64,000 nt of DNA from Streptomyces sp. Mut1 (GCF_030719295.1 NZ_CP120997.1:5281501-5345500); one strand, 5' to 3'. Positions 10,301-19,092 are shown, numbered from the stretch's first letter. A program made the numbers and translations. The notes: generated by a model from the letters alone, not told the origin.

Positions 10301-10649
10301 GTCCCCGACGAAGGACGAGGTCGCCCGCCACCCCCAGCTCGCCGTTTACCAGCTGGCGGTCCGGGAAGGGGCGGTCGACGACGTCTTCGGCGGTACGCGG
10401 CCCGAGCCGGGCGGCGCCGAACTCGTACAGCTGCGCCAGGCCGCCCCCAAGAAGGAGGGGGGCGACGCCGCGCCCAAGGTGCAGGGGCAGGCGCCGCCGG
10501 ACTCCGAGTGGGTCTCCGACCTGCTGGCGACCGCCGCGGGCCGGGTCCTGGACGAACGGTTCACCCCGACGACCGGCCAGCACTGCACCCACTGCGCCTT
10601 CCGGGCCTCGTGCAGCGCCCAGCCGGAGGGCCGGCACGTCCTGGAGTAG
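7326..10649 (+). CDS. adnA: AdnA-type UvrD-like helicase with Fe-S RecB-type nuclease domain
   Basis: The product has 1107 residues from a GTG. The N-terminal superfamily 1 motor shows Walker A GPGTGKTTTL (about residue 58) and Walker B VDEYQDTD (about 267). The C-terminal PD-(D/E)XK nuclease has DFKTGK (about 986) and a downstream QLAVYQLAV. Four cysteines, one at NTCALQW (about 855) and three in HCTHCAFRASC near the end, match the iron-sulfur staple of AddB-type nucleases. It pairs with the gene at 12670 to form AdnAB, the actinobacterial heterodimer that resects double-strand breaks. The start is open to question because the first 40 residues are not conserved-looking. Confidence 0.85.
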   Translation: MSTSSTTRHSPRRQARQGTTGPYRLVRTLPGSVEPPLLDAAQRAVVDHPGGPLLVLAGPGTGKTTTLVEAVAARIARGADPARVLVLTFSRKAAVELRDRMAARLGAARGPQATTFHSFCYALVRAHQDADLFADPLRLLSGPEQDVTVRDLLAGQLDLEKEGRPHIRWPDELRACLTTRGFADEVRAVLARSRELGLGPDALADFARRTGRPDWGAAARFLAEYLDVLDAQGVLDYAELVHRAVLLAERPEVAALLAGSYDAVFVDEYQDTDPAQVRLLHALAGNRGGAPGAGGGRDLIAFGDPDQSIYAFRGADVNGILDFPEIFRRADGAPAPVGVLTTSRRSGDRLLAATRLLTRRMPLTRLPSAKVRAHRELGAVFEGGGVETYTYPTASTELDNVADLLRRAHLEDGVPWHEMAVLVRAGGRTLPALRRALTSAGVPLEVDGDDLALRHEPAVAPLLTALRAVAAAALEGGPAEEGTVWLDTETALTLLASPLGSMDAADLRRLGRALRDEERAAGNRVPAPSGELLARALAEPERLVAHDPAYARGAQRLGALLRTARELLEAGGTAEEALWALWSGTPWPGRLERAALGGGAGGRNADRDLDAVCALFDTAARAEERTGGRGALNFLEEVDAQDIAADTLSRRSVRPDAVRLMTAHRSKGLEWRMVVVAGVQEGLWPDLRRRGSLLEADRIGRDGLAEPLTPGALLAEERRLFYVAATRARERLVVTAVKAPADDGDQPSRFLTELGVEPRDVTGRPRRPLAVAALVAELRATTVDPAASDALREEAARRLARLAALTDDEGRPLVPSAHPYRWWGLYEPTRSALPLRDRDQPVALSGSALDQLANTCALQWFLGREVKADAPATAAQGFGNVVHVLADEVASGRTPADLAVLMERLDSVWDGLVFDAPWKSGQEKEQARAALERFLRWHVMDRAGRTPVASEHDFDVTLEAGEFAVRIRGSMDRVERDAEDRAYVVDFKTGKQSPTKDEVARHPQLAVYQLAVREGAVDDVFGGTRPEPGGAELVQLRQAAPKKEGGDAAPKVQGQAPPDSEWVSDLLATAAGRVLDERFTPTTGQHCTHCAFRASCSAQPEGRHVLE

Positions 10650-10658
10650 GAACCCGGG

Positions 10659-11564
10659 TCAGTGCTTGCGCGCCACCAGGCCGTACACACTGACATCCGC
10701 GTCGGTGACGTCGTTGATGCCGTGGTAGCGCGTACGGTCCAGCTCGTCCAGGTCCGCCAGGAACTCCGGGTCGGGGTTCCTGGCCTCCGGCAGGTCCACG
10801 ACCCGCTCGGGCCGCCAGCGGTGCACGGGGACGATCCCGGGGTCGAGCAGCTCCAGACCGTTGTCGGTGGCGAAGCGTTCCATCTGGGAGTGGGAGCGGC
10901 GGACCATGGCGAAGCCGCGCTCCTTGAACCCCTTGGTGATGTTGCCGACCTGCTCCGGGTTGAGGTCGGAGCTGACATTGCTGAGGACGACGAAGCTGCC
11001 GGGTGCGAGGGAGCCGACGAGCTGCTTCACGACGGGGCGGGCGGTCTCGTCCTCGATGAAGTGGAGGACGGCGGCGAGGACGAGGGCGACGGGCCGGTCG
11101 AAGTCGAGGGTGCGGCGGGCCGCCTCCAGGATTCTGTCCGGTTCGCGCAGGTCGGCCTCGATGTAGTCGGTACGGCCTTCCGGGCCGCTGGTGAGCAGCG
11201 CCTGCGCGTGGACGAGGACGACCGGGTCGTTGTCGACGTAGACCACCCGTGACTCGGGCGCGAGGGCCTGGGCGATCTGGTGCACGTTCTGCTGGGTCGG
11301 CAGCCCGGTGCCGATGTCCAGGAACTGCCGGACGCCGTCGTTCGCCGCGAGGGTGACCGCCCGCCGCATGAAGTCCCGGTTGTGCCGCACGGTGAGGTAG
11401 CCGCGCGGGTTGGCGGCCAGGGCCATGGCGGCGGCCTCGCGGTCGGCCGGGTAGTTGTCCTTGCCGCCGAGGAAGACGTCGTACACCCGTGCGGGGTGCG
11501 CCTTCGTCGTGTCGATGCGCTTCCTGAGCTCGGTGGCGTCAGGGGCGGGTGCGTCGGCGCTCAT
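10659..11564 (-). CDS. SAM-dependent methyltransferase, PF04672 (DUF574) family
   Basis: The product has 301 residues from an ATG preceded by GAGGA at 8 nt. It belongs to the large Streptomyces family of small SAM-binding proteins. Seen here are KAHPARVYDVFLGGKDNYPADRE near the N-terminus (quoted in parts: VYDVFLGGKDNYPADRE), the SAM loop FLDIGTGLPTQQNVHQIA, and VVYVDNDPVVLVHA, where the acidic residue would hold the ribose. The substrate is unknown for nearly all members. It is a recent tandem copy of the next gene upstream. It ends 9 bp from the convergent adnA stop, with no visible terminator between them. Confidence 0.85.
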   Translation of the reverse strand: MSADAPAPDATELRKRIDTTKAHPARVYDVFLGGKDNYPADREAAAMALAANPRGYLTVRHNRDFMRRAVTLAANDGVRQFLDIGTGLPTQQNVHQIAQALAPESRVVYVDNDPVVLVHAQALLTSGPEGRTDYIEADLREPDRILEAARRTLDFDRPVALVLAAVLHFIEDETARPVVKQLVGSLAPGSFVVLSNVSSDLNPEQVGNITKGFKERGFAMVRRSHSQMERFATDNGLELLDPGIVPVHRWRPERVVDLPEARNPDPEFLADLDELDRTRYHGINDVTDADVSVYGLVARKH

Positions 11565-11616
11565 GTGACCGTCCTCGTATGACTGTTATGCGAAAGGCTG
11601 ATGATGTGCGGGTCGG

Positions 11617-12516
11617 TCAGGGCTTGCGTGCCACGAGGACGTAGATGTTGACGTCCTCGTCGGTCGCCTCGGAGATGCTGACGTACCGGCCCTCGTCCAG
11701 GTGGTCCAGCCGCTCCGGCGCGGGCCCCTCGGCCTCGGTCGCGTCGGCCGCGTGGTCCGGCCGCCAGTGCCGCGACGGGACGATCCCGGGGTCGAGCAGT
11801 TCCAGACCGTTGTCGGTGACGAAGCGCTCGATCTCCTCGCGCCGGCGCAGCACGAACGAGAAGCCCCGCTTGTGGAACGTCTCGGCCACCTTGGTGATCG
11901 GCCCCGGGTTCATGTCGGCGCTGAGGTGGCTCAGGACGAGATGGCTGCCGGACGGCAGCGCGTCGAGCAGCCGCGCGACGACCGGGTGGGCGGTCTCGTC
12001 CTCGATGAAGTGGAGGACGGCGGCGAGGACGAGGGCGACGGGCCGGTCGAAGTCGAGGGTGTGGCGGGCCGCCTCCAGGATTCTGTCCGGTTCGCGCAGG
12101 TCGGCCTCGATGTAGTCGGTACGCCCCTCGGGGCTGCTGGTGAGCAGCGCCTGCGCGTGGACGAGGACGATCGGGTCGTTGTCGACGTAGACGATCTCCG
12201 CGTCCGGGGCGATGGCCTGGGCGATCTGGTGGACGTTCTGCTGGGTCGGCAGCCCGGTGCCGATGTCCAGGAACTGCCGGATGCCCGTCCCGTCCGCCAG
12301 TACGGTCACGGCCCGCCGGACGAAGTCCCGGTTGTGCCGCACGTCGAGGTGCCCGCGCGGATTGGCCTTCGCCGCCATGGCGGCGGCCTCGCGGTCGGCC
12401 GGGTAGTTGTCCTTGCCGCCGAGGAAGACGTCGTAGACCCGTGCGGGGTGCGCCTTCGTCGTGTCGATGCGCTTGCGGAGCTCGGCGGCGTCGGGGGCGG
12501 GTGCGTCGGCGCTCAT
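11617..12516 (-). CDS. SAM-dependent methyltransferase, PF04672 (DUF574) family (tandem copy)
   Basis: The product has 299 residues. I take the start at MSADAPAPDA (GAGGA 8 nt upstream), not the ATG 11 codons earlier. It shares almost all N-terminal motifs with its neighbour, including VYDVFLGGKDNYPADRE and FLDIGTGLPTQQNVHQIA. A stretch around 11995-12060 is nearly base-for-base identical to 11047-11112, and the promoter-proximal bases are also alike. The C-terminal 100 residues differ more. The pair separates adnA from adnB on the opposite strand. Function unknown. Confidence 0.85.
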   Translation of the reverse strand: MSADAPAPDAAELRKRIDTTKAHPARVYDVFLGGKDNYPADREAAAMAAKANPRGHLDVRHNRDFVRRAVTVLADGTGIRQFLDIGTGLPTQQNVHQIAQAIAPDAEIVYVDNDPIVLVHAQALLTSSPEGRTDYIEADLREPDRILEAARHTLDFDRPVALVLAAVLHFIEDETAHPVVARLLDALPSGSHLVLSHLSADMNPGPITKVAETFHKRGFSFVLRRREEIERFVTDNGLELLDPGIVPSRHWRPDHAADATEAEGPAPERLDHLDEGRYVSISEATDEDVNIYVLVARKP

Positions 12517-12669
12517 GTGACCGTCCTCGTAAGGCTGTTGATGCGACAAGCAGATAATTTAGACCCATCCGCGACGCATGCGTCCCACCGGGAGGCGGGG
12601 ACGAGGCGGTGACGGGTGCGCGCCCCGGCGCTTCGTGGGTTGTCGGTGGAGCCGGTTAGCCTCTGTGGA

Positions 12670-15600
12670 GTGTCCCCGCGCCTCACCGATCCCGAGCAGC
12701 TCAAGGAGCTTCTCGGCATCCCCTTCACCCCGGAGCAGACGGCCTGCATCACCGCGCCGCCCGCCCCGCAGGTGATCGTGGCCGGAGCCGGGTCGGGGAA
12801 GACCACGGTGATGGCGGCGCGTGTGGTGTGGCTGGTCGGCACCGGACAGGTCGCCCCCGAGCAGGTCCTCGGGCTCACCTTCACCAACAAGGCGGCCGGC
12901 GAGCTCGCCGAGCGCGTACGCAAGGCCCTCGTCGCGGCCGGCGTCACCGACCCGGACGCCATCGACCCGGACGACCCCCCGGGCGAGCCCGGCATCTCCA
13001 CGTACCACGCCTTCGCCGGCCGCCTCCTGACCGAGCACGGCCTGCGCATCGGCCTCGAACCGACCACGCGCCTCCTCGCCGACGCCACCCGCTACCAGCT
13101 CGCCGCCCGCGTGCTGCGCGAGGCACCCGGCCCCTACCCCGCCCTGACCAGGTCCTTCCCCACCCTGGTCAGCGACCTGCTGGCCCTCGACGCCGAGCTG
13201 GCCGAACACCTCGTGCGCCCCGAACAGCTCGCGGAGTACGACGCCGAGCTGCTGCGCACCCTGGAGACCGCCAGGCTCAGCAACGCGGAACTGCGCAGGA
13301 TCCCCGAGACCGCCGAGGCCCGCCGCGAGCTGCTCACGCTGACCCGGCGCTACCGCGAGGCGAAGCGGAGCCGCGACCTCCTCGACTTCGGCGACCAGAT
13401 CGCCCTCTCCGCCGAGCTGGCCCTCACCCGCCCCGAGGTCGGCGCGATCCTGCGCGACGAATACCGGGTCGTCCTGCTCGACGAATACCAGGACACCTCC
13501 GTCGCCCAGCGCCTCCTGCTCTCCGCCCTCTTCGGCAGCGGCCCCGACGGCGCCGCCTGCGGACACGCCGTGACCGCCGTCGGCGACCCCTGCCAGGCCA
13601 TCTACGGCTGGCGCGGCGCCTCCGTCGCCAACCTGGACGACTTCCCCAGCCACTTCCCGCACGCCGACGGCACCCCCGCCACCCGCTACTCCCTCAGCGA
13701 GAACCGCCGCAGCGGCGGCCGCCTCCTCCACCTCGCCAACAACCTCGCCGCACCCCTGCGCGCCATGCACGAGGGCGTCGAGGCCCTGCGCCCCGCCCCC
13801 GGCGCCGAGCACGACGGCCTCGTCCGCTGCGCCCTGCTGCGCACCCACGCCGATGAGCTGGCCTGGCTCGCCGACTCCATCGCCCACCTCGTACGCACCG
13901 GCAAGGCACCCGGCGAGATCGCCGTCCTGTGCCGCACCGCCGGTGACTTCCCCGAGATCCAGGCCGCGCTGGTCGCCCGGGACATCCCGGTCGAGGTCGT
14001 CGGCCTCTCCGGGCTGCTCCACCTCCCCGAGGTCGCCGACCTCGTCGCCGTCTGCGAGGTCCTCCAGGACCCGGGGGCCAACGCCGCCCTGGTCCGCCTG
14101 CTCACCGGCCCCCGCTGGCGGATCGGCCCCCGCGACCTGGCCCTGCTCGGCCGCCGGGCCCGCCTCCTCGTCCACCGCGCGGCCCACGGCGACGACGAGG
14201 ACTTCGACCCCGACCGCCGGCTCGCCGAGGCCGTCGAGGGGGTGGACCCGGCCGAGGTGATCTCCCTCGCCGACGCCCTGGACACCTTCCTCGACGCGGG
14301 CGGCCAGGAGGACGACCGGCTTCCGTTCTCCGCCGATGCCCGGGTCCGCTTCGCCCGCCTCGCCGCCGAACTGCGCGAGCTGCGCCGCTCGCTCGCCGAC
14401 CCGCTGATGGACGTGCTCCACCGGGTCCTGAGCACGACCGGCCTGGAAGTCGAGCTCTCCGCCTCCCCGCAGGCACTCGCCGCCCGCCGCCGCGAGACCC
14501 TGGGCAACTTCCTGGACGTCGCGGCCCGCTTCGCCGCCGTCGACGGCGAGGCCACCCTGCTCGCCTTCCTGGGCTTCCTGCGCACCGCCGCCCAGTACGA
14601 AAAGGGCCTGGACAACGCGCTGCCCGGCGGCGAGAACACCGTCAAGGTCCTCACCGCCCACAAGTCCAAGGGCCTGGAGTGGGACGTCGTCGCCGTGCCC
14701 GGCCTGGTCGCGGGCCAGTTCCCCAGCGGCCAGTCCCGCGACGCCTGGACCACCCAGTCCCAGGTCCTCCCGCACGCCCTGCGCGGCGACCGGGCCACGC
14801 TGCCCGCCCTCCACACCGTCGACGCCAAGGGCCTCAAGGGCCTCAAGGGCTTCAAGGAGGAGATGAAGGAGCACCAGCACACCGAGGAGCTGCGACTCGG
14901 TTACGTCACCTTCACCCGCCCCCGCACCCTGCTGCTCGGCTCCGGCCACTGGTGGGGCCCCAGCCAGAAGAAGCCGCGCGGCCCGTCCGCCTTCCTGCAC
15001 GCGCTGTACGAGCACTGCGCCGCCGGGTACGGCGAGATCGAGGCCTGGGAGGACGGGCCGGCCGAGACCGAGGAGAACCCGGCCCTGTCCGAGGCCGCCG
15101 CCGACCACGCCTGGCCGCTGCCTCTGGACGCCACCGCCCTGGCCCGCCGCCGCGCGGCCGCGGACACGGTGCTGGACCACCTGGCGGCGGTGACGGGGGA
15201 GGCGTCGCGGGCCGAGGAGACCGCCCGCCCGGAGGGGCCGCCGTTCCCCGACGACGAGCCGTTCCCGGAGGACGGCGTGTTCGACGGGGACGCCCTGCCC
15301 GACGAGGAGGACCCGTTCGAGGAGGACCCGTTCCTGGACGACGCGCCGTTCCCGGACGACGCGCCGTTCCCCGGCGGTGACGACGGCAAACCGCCGCTTC
15401 CCCACGTCCCGGCGGCCCGCACCCCCGCCCCCGCCCCCGCGCGGCTCACGCCCGAGGAGGCCCGCACCCTCGCCTCCTGGGACCGCGACCTCGACGCGCT
15501 CGCCGGGGAGCTGCGCCGCGCCCGCGCCACCGTGCGCGACGTCCTCGTCCCCGCCTCCCTCTCCGCCACCCAGCTGCTGCGCCTCGCCGACGACCCCGAC

Positions 15601-16146
15601 GGCTTCGCCCGGGAGCTGGCCCGGCCGATGCCCCGCCCGCCGCAGCCGGCCGCCCGCCGGGGCACCCGCTTCCACGCCTGGGTCGAGTCCCGGTTCGAGG
15701 AGCTGCCGCTGCCCATGCTCGGCCCCGACGAGCTGCCCGGCGGCGACGAGAGCGACGCCGACATCGCCGACGAGCGCGACCTCGCCGAGCTGAAGGAGGC
15801 CTTCGAGCGCACCCCGTACGCCCGCCGCACCCCGTACCGCGTGGAGACGCCCTTCCAGATCACACTGGCCGGGCGGATCATCCGGGGCCGGATCGACGCC
15901 GTGTACCGCACGGGGGACACGTACGAGATCGTCGACTGGAAGACCAGCCGCACCAACACCGCCGACCCCCTCCAGCTCGCCGTCTACCGGCTGGCCTGGG
16001 CCGAGCTGCACGGCCTCGCGCTCACCGACGTCACGGCGACGTTCCTCTTCGTCCGCAGCGGCGAGAGCGTCCGCCCGGCCCGCCTCCCGGGCCGCCCGGA
16101 GCTGGAGCGCATCCTCCTGGACGAGCCACCTCCGTCGGACGGATAA
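12670..16146 (+). CDS. adnB: AdnB-type UvrD-like helicase with RecB-type nuclease domain
   Basis: The product has 1158 residues if it starts at GTG 12670 (MSPRLTDPEQ); upstream in-frame starts such as GTG 12646 are possible. Walker A is GAGSGKTT (about residue 39), Walker B is LLDEYQDTS (about 271), and helicase motif V/VI sequences include TAHKSKGLEWD. The C-terminal nuclease has IVDWKTSRT (about 1090) followed by LQLAVYRLAW. Unlike adnA it lacks the cysteine staple. Residues about 855-908 form an acidic proline-rich repeat region built on PFPDD/DPFEED units, between the motor and nuclease domains. With AdnA it should form the double-strand-break resection machine. Confidence 0.85.
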   Translation: MSPRLTDPEQLKELLGIPFTPEQTACITAPPAPQVIVAGAGSGKTTVMAARVVWLVGTGQVAPEQVLGLTFTNKAAGELAERVRKALVAAGVTDPDAIDPDDPPGEPGISTYHAFAGRLLTEHGLRIGLEPTTRLLADATRYQLAARVLREAPGPYPALTRSFPTLVSDLLALDAELAEHLVRPEQLAEYDAELLRTLETARLSNAELRRIPETAEARRELLTLTRRYREAKRSRDLLDFGDQIALSAELALTRPEVGAILRDEYRVVLLDEYQDTSVAQRLLLSALFGSGPDGAACGHAVTAVGDPCQAIYGWRGASVANLDDFPSHFPHADGTPATRYSLSENRRSGGRLLHLANNLAAPLRAMHEGVEALRPAPGAEHDGLVRCALLRTHADELAWLADSIAHLVRTGKAPGEIAVLCRTAGDFPEIQAALVARDIPVEVVGLSGLLHLPEVADLVAVCEVLQDPGANAALVRLLTGPRWRIGPRDLALLGRRARLLVHRAAHGDDEDFDPDRRLAEAVEGVDPAEVISLADALDTFLDAGGQEDDRLPFSADARVRFARLAAELRELRRSLADPLMDVLHRVLSTTGLEVELSASPQALAARRRETLGNFLDVAARFAAVDGEATLLAFLGFLRTAAQYEKGLDNALPGGENTVKVLTAHKSKGLEWDVVAVPGLVAGQFPSGQSRDAWTTQSQVLPHALRGDRATLPALHTVDAKGLKGLKGFKEEMKEHQHTEELRLGYVTFTRPRTLLLGSGHWWGPSQKKPRGPSAFLHALYEHCAAGYGEIEAWEDGPAETEENPALSEAAADHAWPLPLDATALARRRAAADTVLDHLAAVTGEASRAEETARPEGPPFPDDEPFPEDGVFDGDALPDEEDPFEEDPFLDDAPFPDDAPFPGGDDGKPPLPHVPAARTPAPAPARLTPEEARTLASWDRDLDALAGELRRARATVRDVLVPASLSATQLLRLADDPDGFARELARPMPRPPQPAARRGTRFHAWVESRFEELPLPMLGPDELPGGDESDADIADERDLAELKEAFERTPYARRTPYRVETPFQITLAGRIIRGRIDAVYRTGDTYEIVDWKTSRTNTADPLQLAVYRLAWAELHGLALTDVTATFLFVRSGESVRPARLPGRPELERILLDEPPPSDG

Positions 16147-16156
16147 GCTGAAGGTC

Positions 16157-17551
16157 ATGAGCGATACCCCGGACAGCGCTGTCCACGCGTACACCGAGCG
16201 GCACCGCGCGGCCTTCCTCGACGACCTCGCCGAGTGGCTGCGCATCCCCTCCGTATCCGCTCAGCCGGAGCACGAGGGCGACGTACGGCGCAGCGCCGAG
16301 TGGCTGTCGGCGAAGCTGAAGGAGACCGGCTTCCCGGTCGCCGAGGTCTGGGAGACGGACGGGGCGCCCGCCGTCTTCGCCGAGTGGCCGTCCGACGACC
16401 CGGCGGCCCCCACGGTCCTGGTGTACGGGCATCACGACGTCCAGCCCGCCGCCCGCGAGGACGGCTGGAGCACCGAGCCGTTCGAGCCGGTGATCCGCGA
16501 CGGCCGGATGTACGGACGCGGCGCGGCCGACGACAAGGGGCAGGTGTTCTTCCACACCCTCGGCGTCCGGGCGCACCTCGCCGCGACCGGCCGCACCACC
16601 CCGGCCGTCCACCTCAAGCTCGTCGTGGAGGGCGAGGAGGAGTCCGGCTCCCCGCACTTCCGCGCCCTGGTCGAGCAGCACGCCGACCGCCTCGCCGCGG
16701 ACGCCGTGATCGTCTCCGACACCGGCATGTGGAACGAGACCACTCCGACCGTCTGCACCGGGATGCGCGGCCTCGCCGAGTGCGAGATCGAGCTGCACGG
16801 GCCGGAGCAGGACATCCACTCCGGCTCCTTCGGCGGCGCCGTCCCCAACCCGGCGACCGAGGTCGCCCGCCTCGTCGCGGCGCTCCACGACACGGACGGG
16901 CGGGTCGCGGTCCCCGGCTTCTACGACGGCGTGGCCGAACTGACCGCCACCGAACGCGCCCTCTTCGCCGAGCTGCCGTTCGACGAGGACACCTGGCTGC
17001 GCACCGCCAGGTCCGGGGCGGCATCCGGCGAGGCGGGATACTCCACGCTGGAGCGGATCTGGGCCCGCCCCACCGCCGAGGTCAACGGCATCGGCGGCGG
17101 CTACCAGGGCGCCGGCAGCAAGACGATCATCCCGTCGTCCGCCCGCGTCAAGATCAGCTTCCGCCTGGTCGCGGGTCAGGACCCGGACCACGTCCAGCAG
17201 GCCGTACAGGCCTGGGCCGAGGCCCGCGTCCCGGCCGGAATCGGCCACCGGATCACCTTCCTCCCCGCCACCCGCCCCTGCCTGACGCCCCTGGACCACC
17301 CGGCGCTGCGGGCCGTCGCCCGCGCCATGGGCCGGGCCTTCGGCCAGAAGATCCTCTTCACCCGGGAAGGAGGCTCCGGTCCCGCCGCCGACCTCCAGGA
17401 CGTGCTCGGCGCACCCGTCCTCTTCCTCGGCATCTCCGTACCGTCCGACGGCTGGCACGCCCCCGACGAGAAGGTCGAACTCGGCCTGCTGTTCAAGGGC
17501 GTGGAGACAGCCGCCCACCTCTGGAGCGAAATGGCGGCCGCCCTCCGCTGA
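16157..17551 (+). CDS. M20-family dipeptidase
   Basis: The product has 464 residues and lies 10 bp after adnB, so the two may share a transcript. It is a zinc peptidase of the M20 (ArgE/DapE/CPG2) group, close to the carnosinase/CNDP-like dipeptidases. Metal and catalytic motifs are visible: YGHHDVQP (about residue 91), GRGAADDKGQ (about 120) and EGEEESGS (about 158), with the last glutamates serving as the general base and a metal ligand. It is cytosolic, with no signal peptide, and probably cleaves dipeptides during peptide salvage. Confidence 0.88.
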   Translation: MSDTPDSAVHAYTERHRAAFLDDLAEWLRIPSVSAQPEHEGDVRRSAEWLSAKLKETGFPVAEVWETDGAPAVFAEWPSDDPAAPTVLVYGHHDVQPAAREDGWSTEPFEPVIRDGRMYGRGAADDKGQVFFHTLGVRAHLAATGRTTPAVHLKLVVEGEEESGSPHFRALVEQHADRLAADAVIVSDTGMWNETTPTVCTGMRGLAECEIELHGPEQDIHSGSFGGAVPNPATEVARLVAALHDTDGRVAVPGFYDGVAELTATERALFAELPFDEDTWLRTARSGAASGEAGYSTLERIWARPTAEVNGIGGGYQGAGSKTIIPSSARVKISFRLVAGQDPDHVQQAVQAWAEARVPAGIGHRITFLPATRPCLTPLDHPALRAVARAMGRAFGQKILFTREGGSGPAADLQDVLGAPVLFLGISVPSDGWHAPDEKVELGLLFKGVETAAHLWSEMAAALR

Positions 17552-17595
17552 ATCCTCTGAACACCCGATCCATCCCGGGGGAGTAGGAAGCACCT

Positions 17596-18543
17596 GTGAG
17601 CACCTTCGACAACGCCACCGCAGACCGGCCCATCGGTCTGACCGCGCCGAGCGGCATCGACCGCGCGGCGCACCACCGCCTCGACGAGGCATGGCTGTCC
17701 GCCGCGTGGAGCCACCCGACGACCCGGGTCTTCGTCGTCTCCGGCGGTCAGGTGCTGATCGACGACACCGACGACGGCACCGAACTCGTGATGACGCCCG
17801 CCTTCGAGGCACCCGTCACCGAGACCCATCGCTACTTCCTCGGCACGGACGCCGACGGTGTCAGCTACTTCGCCCTCCAGAAGGACACCCTCCCGGGCCG
17901 CATGGACCAGTCGGCCCGGCCCGCCGGGCTGCGCGAGGCCGGGATGCTCCTGGGCCCCCGCGACGCCGGTCTGATGGTGCACGCGGTCGCCCTGGAGAAC
18001 TGGCAGCGGCTGCACCGCTTCTGCTCCCGCTGCGGCGAACGCACGGTCATCGCGGCGGCCGGCCACATCCGCCGCTGCCAGGCCTGCGGCGCCGAGCACT
18101 ACCCGCGCACCGACCCGGCGGTCATCATGCTCGTCACCGACGACCAGGACCGCGCCCTGCTGGGCCGCCAGGTCCACTGGCCCGAGGGCCGCTTCTCCAC
18201 GCTGGCCGGATTCGTCGAGCCGGGCGAGTCGATCGAGCAGTCCGTGGCACGCGAGGTCTACGAGGAGGCGGGCATCACCGTCGGCGAGGTCGAGTACGTC
18301 GCCAGCCAGCCCTGGCCGTTCCCCTCCAGCCTGATGCTCGGCTTCATGGCCCGCGCCACGACGTACGACATCGACGTGGACGGCGAGGAGATCGAGGAGG
18401 CGCGCTGGTTCTCCCGCGAGGAGCTGACGGCCGCCTTCGAGTCCGGCGAGATCCTGCCCCCGTTCGGCATCTCGATCGCGTCCCGCCTGATCGAGCTCTG
18501 GTACGGAAAGCCCCTTCCGAAGCCGCTCCGCGCGACGGGCTGA
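17596..18543 (+). CDS. nudC: NAD(+) diphosphatase NudC
   Basis: The product has 315 residues with the standard NudC layout. A zinc ribbon (CSRCG about residue 143 and CQACG about 161) precedes a Nudix box beginning GFVEPGESIEQSVAREVYEE (about 204-226). The SQPWPFPSSLM motif that follows the box is characteristic of NADH pyrophosphatases and separates NudC from other Nudix enzymes. It cleaves NAD(H) to NMN(H) and AMP and can remove NAD caps from RNA in characterised homologues. It lies 44 bp after the dipeptidase gene. Confidence 0.93.
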   Translation: MSTFDNATADRPIGLTAPSGIDRAAHHRLDEAWLSAAWSHPTTRVFVVSGGQVLIDDTDDGTELVMTPAFEAPVTETHRYFLGTDADGVSYFALQKDTLPGRMDQSARPAGLREAGMLLGPRDAGLMVHAVALENWQRLHRFCSRCGERTVIAAAGHIRRCQACGAEHYPRTDPAVIMLVTDDQDRALLGRQVHWPEGRFSTLAGFVEPGESIEQSVAREVYEEAGITVGEVEYVASQPWPFPSSLMLGFMARATTYDIDVDGEEIEEARWFSREELTAAFESGEILPPFGISIASRLIELWYGKPLPKPLRATG

Positions 18544-18561
18544 CCGGACCCGGACACACGA

Positions 18562-18594
18562 CCGCCCCCTCCGGTGCGCTGACCGGAGAGGGCG
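18562..18594. terminator. Terminator between nudC and the mycoredoxin gene
   Basis: An inverted repeat of CCGCCC plus CTCCGGT pairs with ACCGGAG plus GGGCGG, with one opposed C/A bulge and a 6-nt loop. It separates the convergent genes and can serve both. Confidence 0.75.
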
Positions 18595-18612
18595 GGGTGG
18601 GTGCGAGGGTGA

Positions 18613-18870
18613 TCAGACCGCGAGGGCCTGCTTCACCTGGGCCAGGCTCGGGTTCGTCATGACGACGTCGTCACCGCCGCCGGCCGGGACCACCAGAACC
18701 GTCGGAACCGTCTGGTTTCCGCCATTGGCCTTCTCGACGAAGGCCGCCGACTCCGGGTCCTGCTCGATGTTGATCTCGGTGTAGGCGATGCCCTCGCGGT
18801 CCATCTGACCCTTGAGCCGACGGCAGTAGCCGCACCACGTGGTGCTGTACATCGTCACAGTGCCCGGCAT
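18613..18870 (-). CDS. Mycoredoxin-like glutaredoxin
   Basis: The product has 85 residues with a single thioredoxin-like domain. The redox motif is CGYC at residues 13-16 (TTWCGYCRRLK). The cis-proline loop reads QTVPTVLV. Both features match mycoredoxin-1, which reduces mycothiol mixed disulfides in actinobacteria, which lack glutathione. It lies divergent to uvrD2. In S. coelicolor thiol-repair genes of this kind often belong to the SigR regulon, but I did not find a convincing GGAAT-N18-GTT promoter here. Confidence 0.87.
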   Translation of the reverse strand: MPGTVTMYSTTWCGYCRRLKGQMDREGIAYTEINIEQDPESAAFVEKANGGNQTVPTVLVVPAGGGDDVVMTNPSLAQVKQALAV

Positions 18871-19083
18871 GTCTTCGCACTCCTCTGTCTCATCGGTCCC
18901 GGCAATCCCTCACGTCCGGGCGGGGGTCCGGTGCGTCGCACAGGGGCCGGGACGTGCGTTGCCGCACGCAGGGTGAACGTACGGAGCCCGGCCGCCATTC
19001 CCGGCGCGGGGGGCCGGGCTCGGCGGCGGCCGCGTACCGGACCGGACGGGGCCGCCGCATTAGTACGACGGATACGTCACCCC

Positions 19084-19092
19084 TGTGGACAA
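19084..19092 (-). promoter_or_regulatory. DnaA-box-like 9-mer upstream of uvrD2
   Basis: TTGTCCACA on the minus strand is an exact match to the 9-mer preferred by Streptomyces DnaA. It lies 40 bp before the uvrD2 start. A single box may be chance or may tie uvrD2 expression to DnaA. Confidence 0.4.

Noticed and set aside
12559..16245. 1228-residue minus-strand open frame opposite adnB
   Set aside because: Low-complexity Gly/Val/Glu/Ala/Arg composition with no motifs, while the opposite strand has complete helicase and nuclease motifs.
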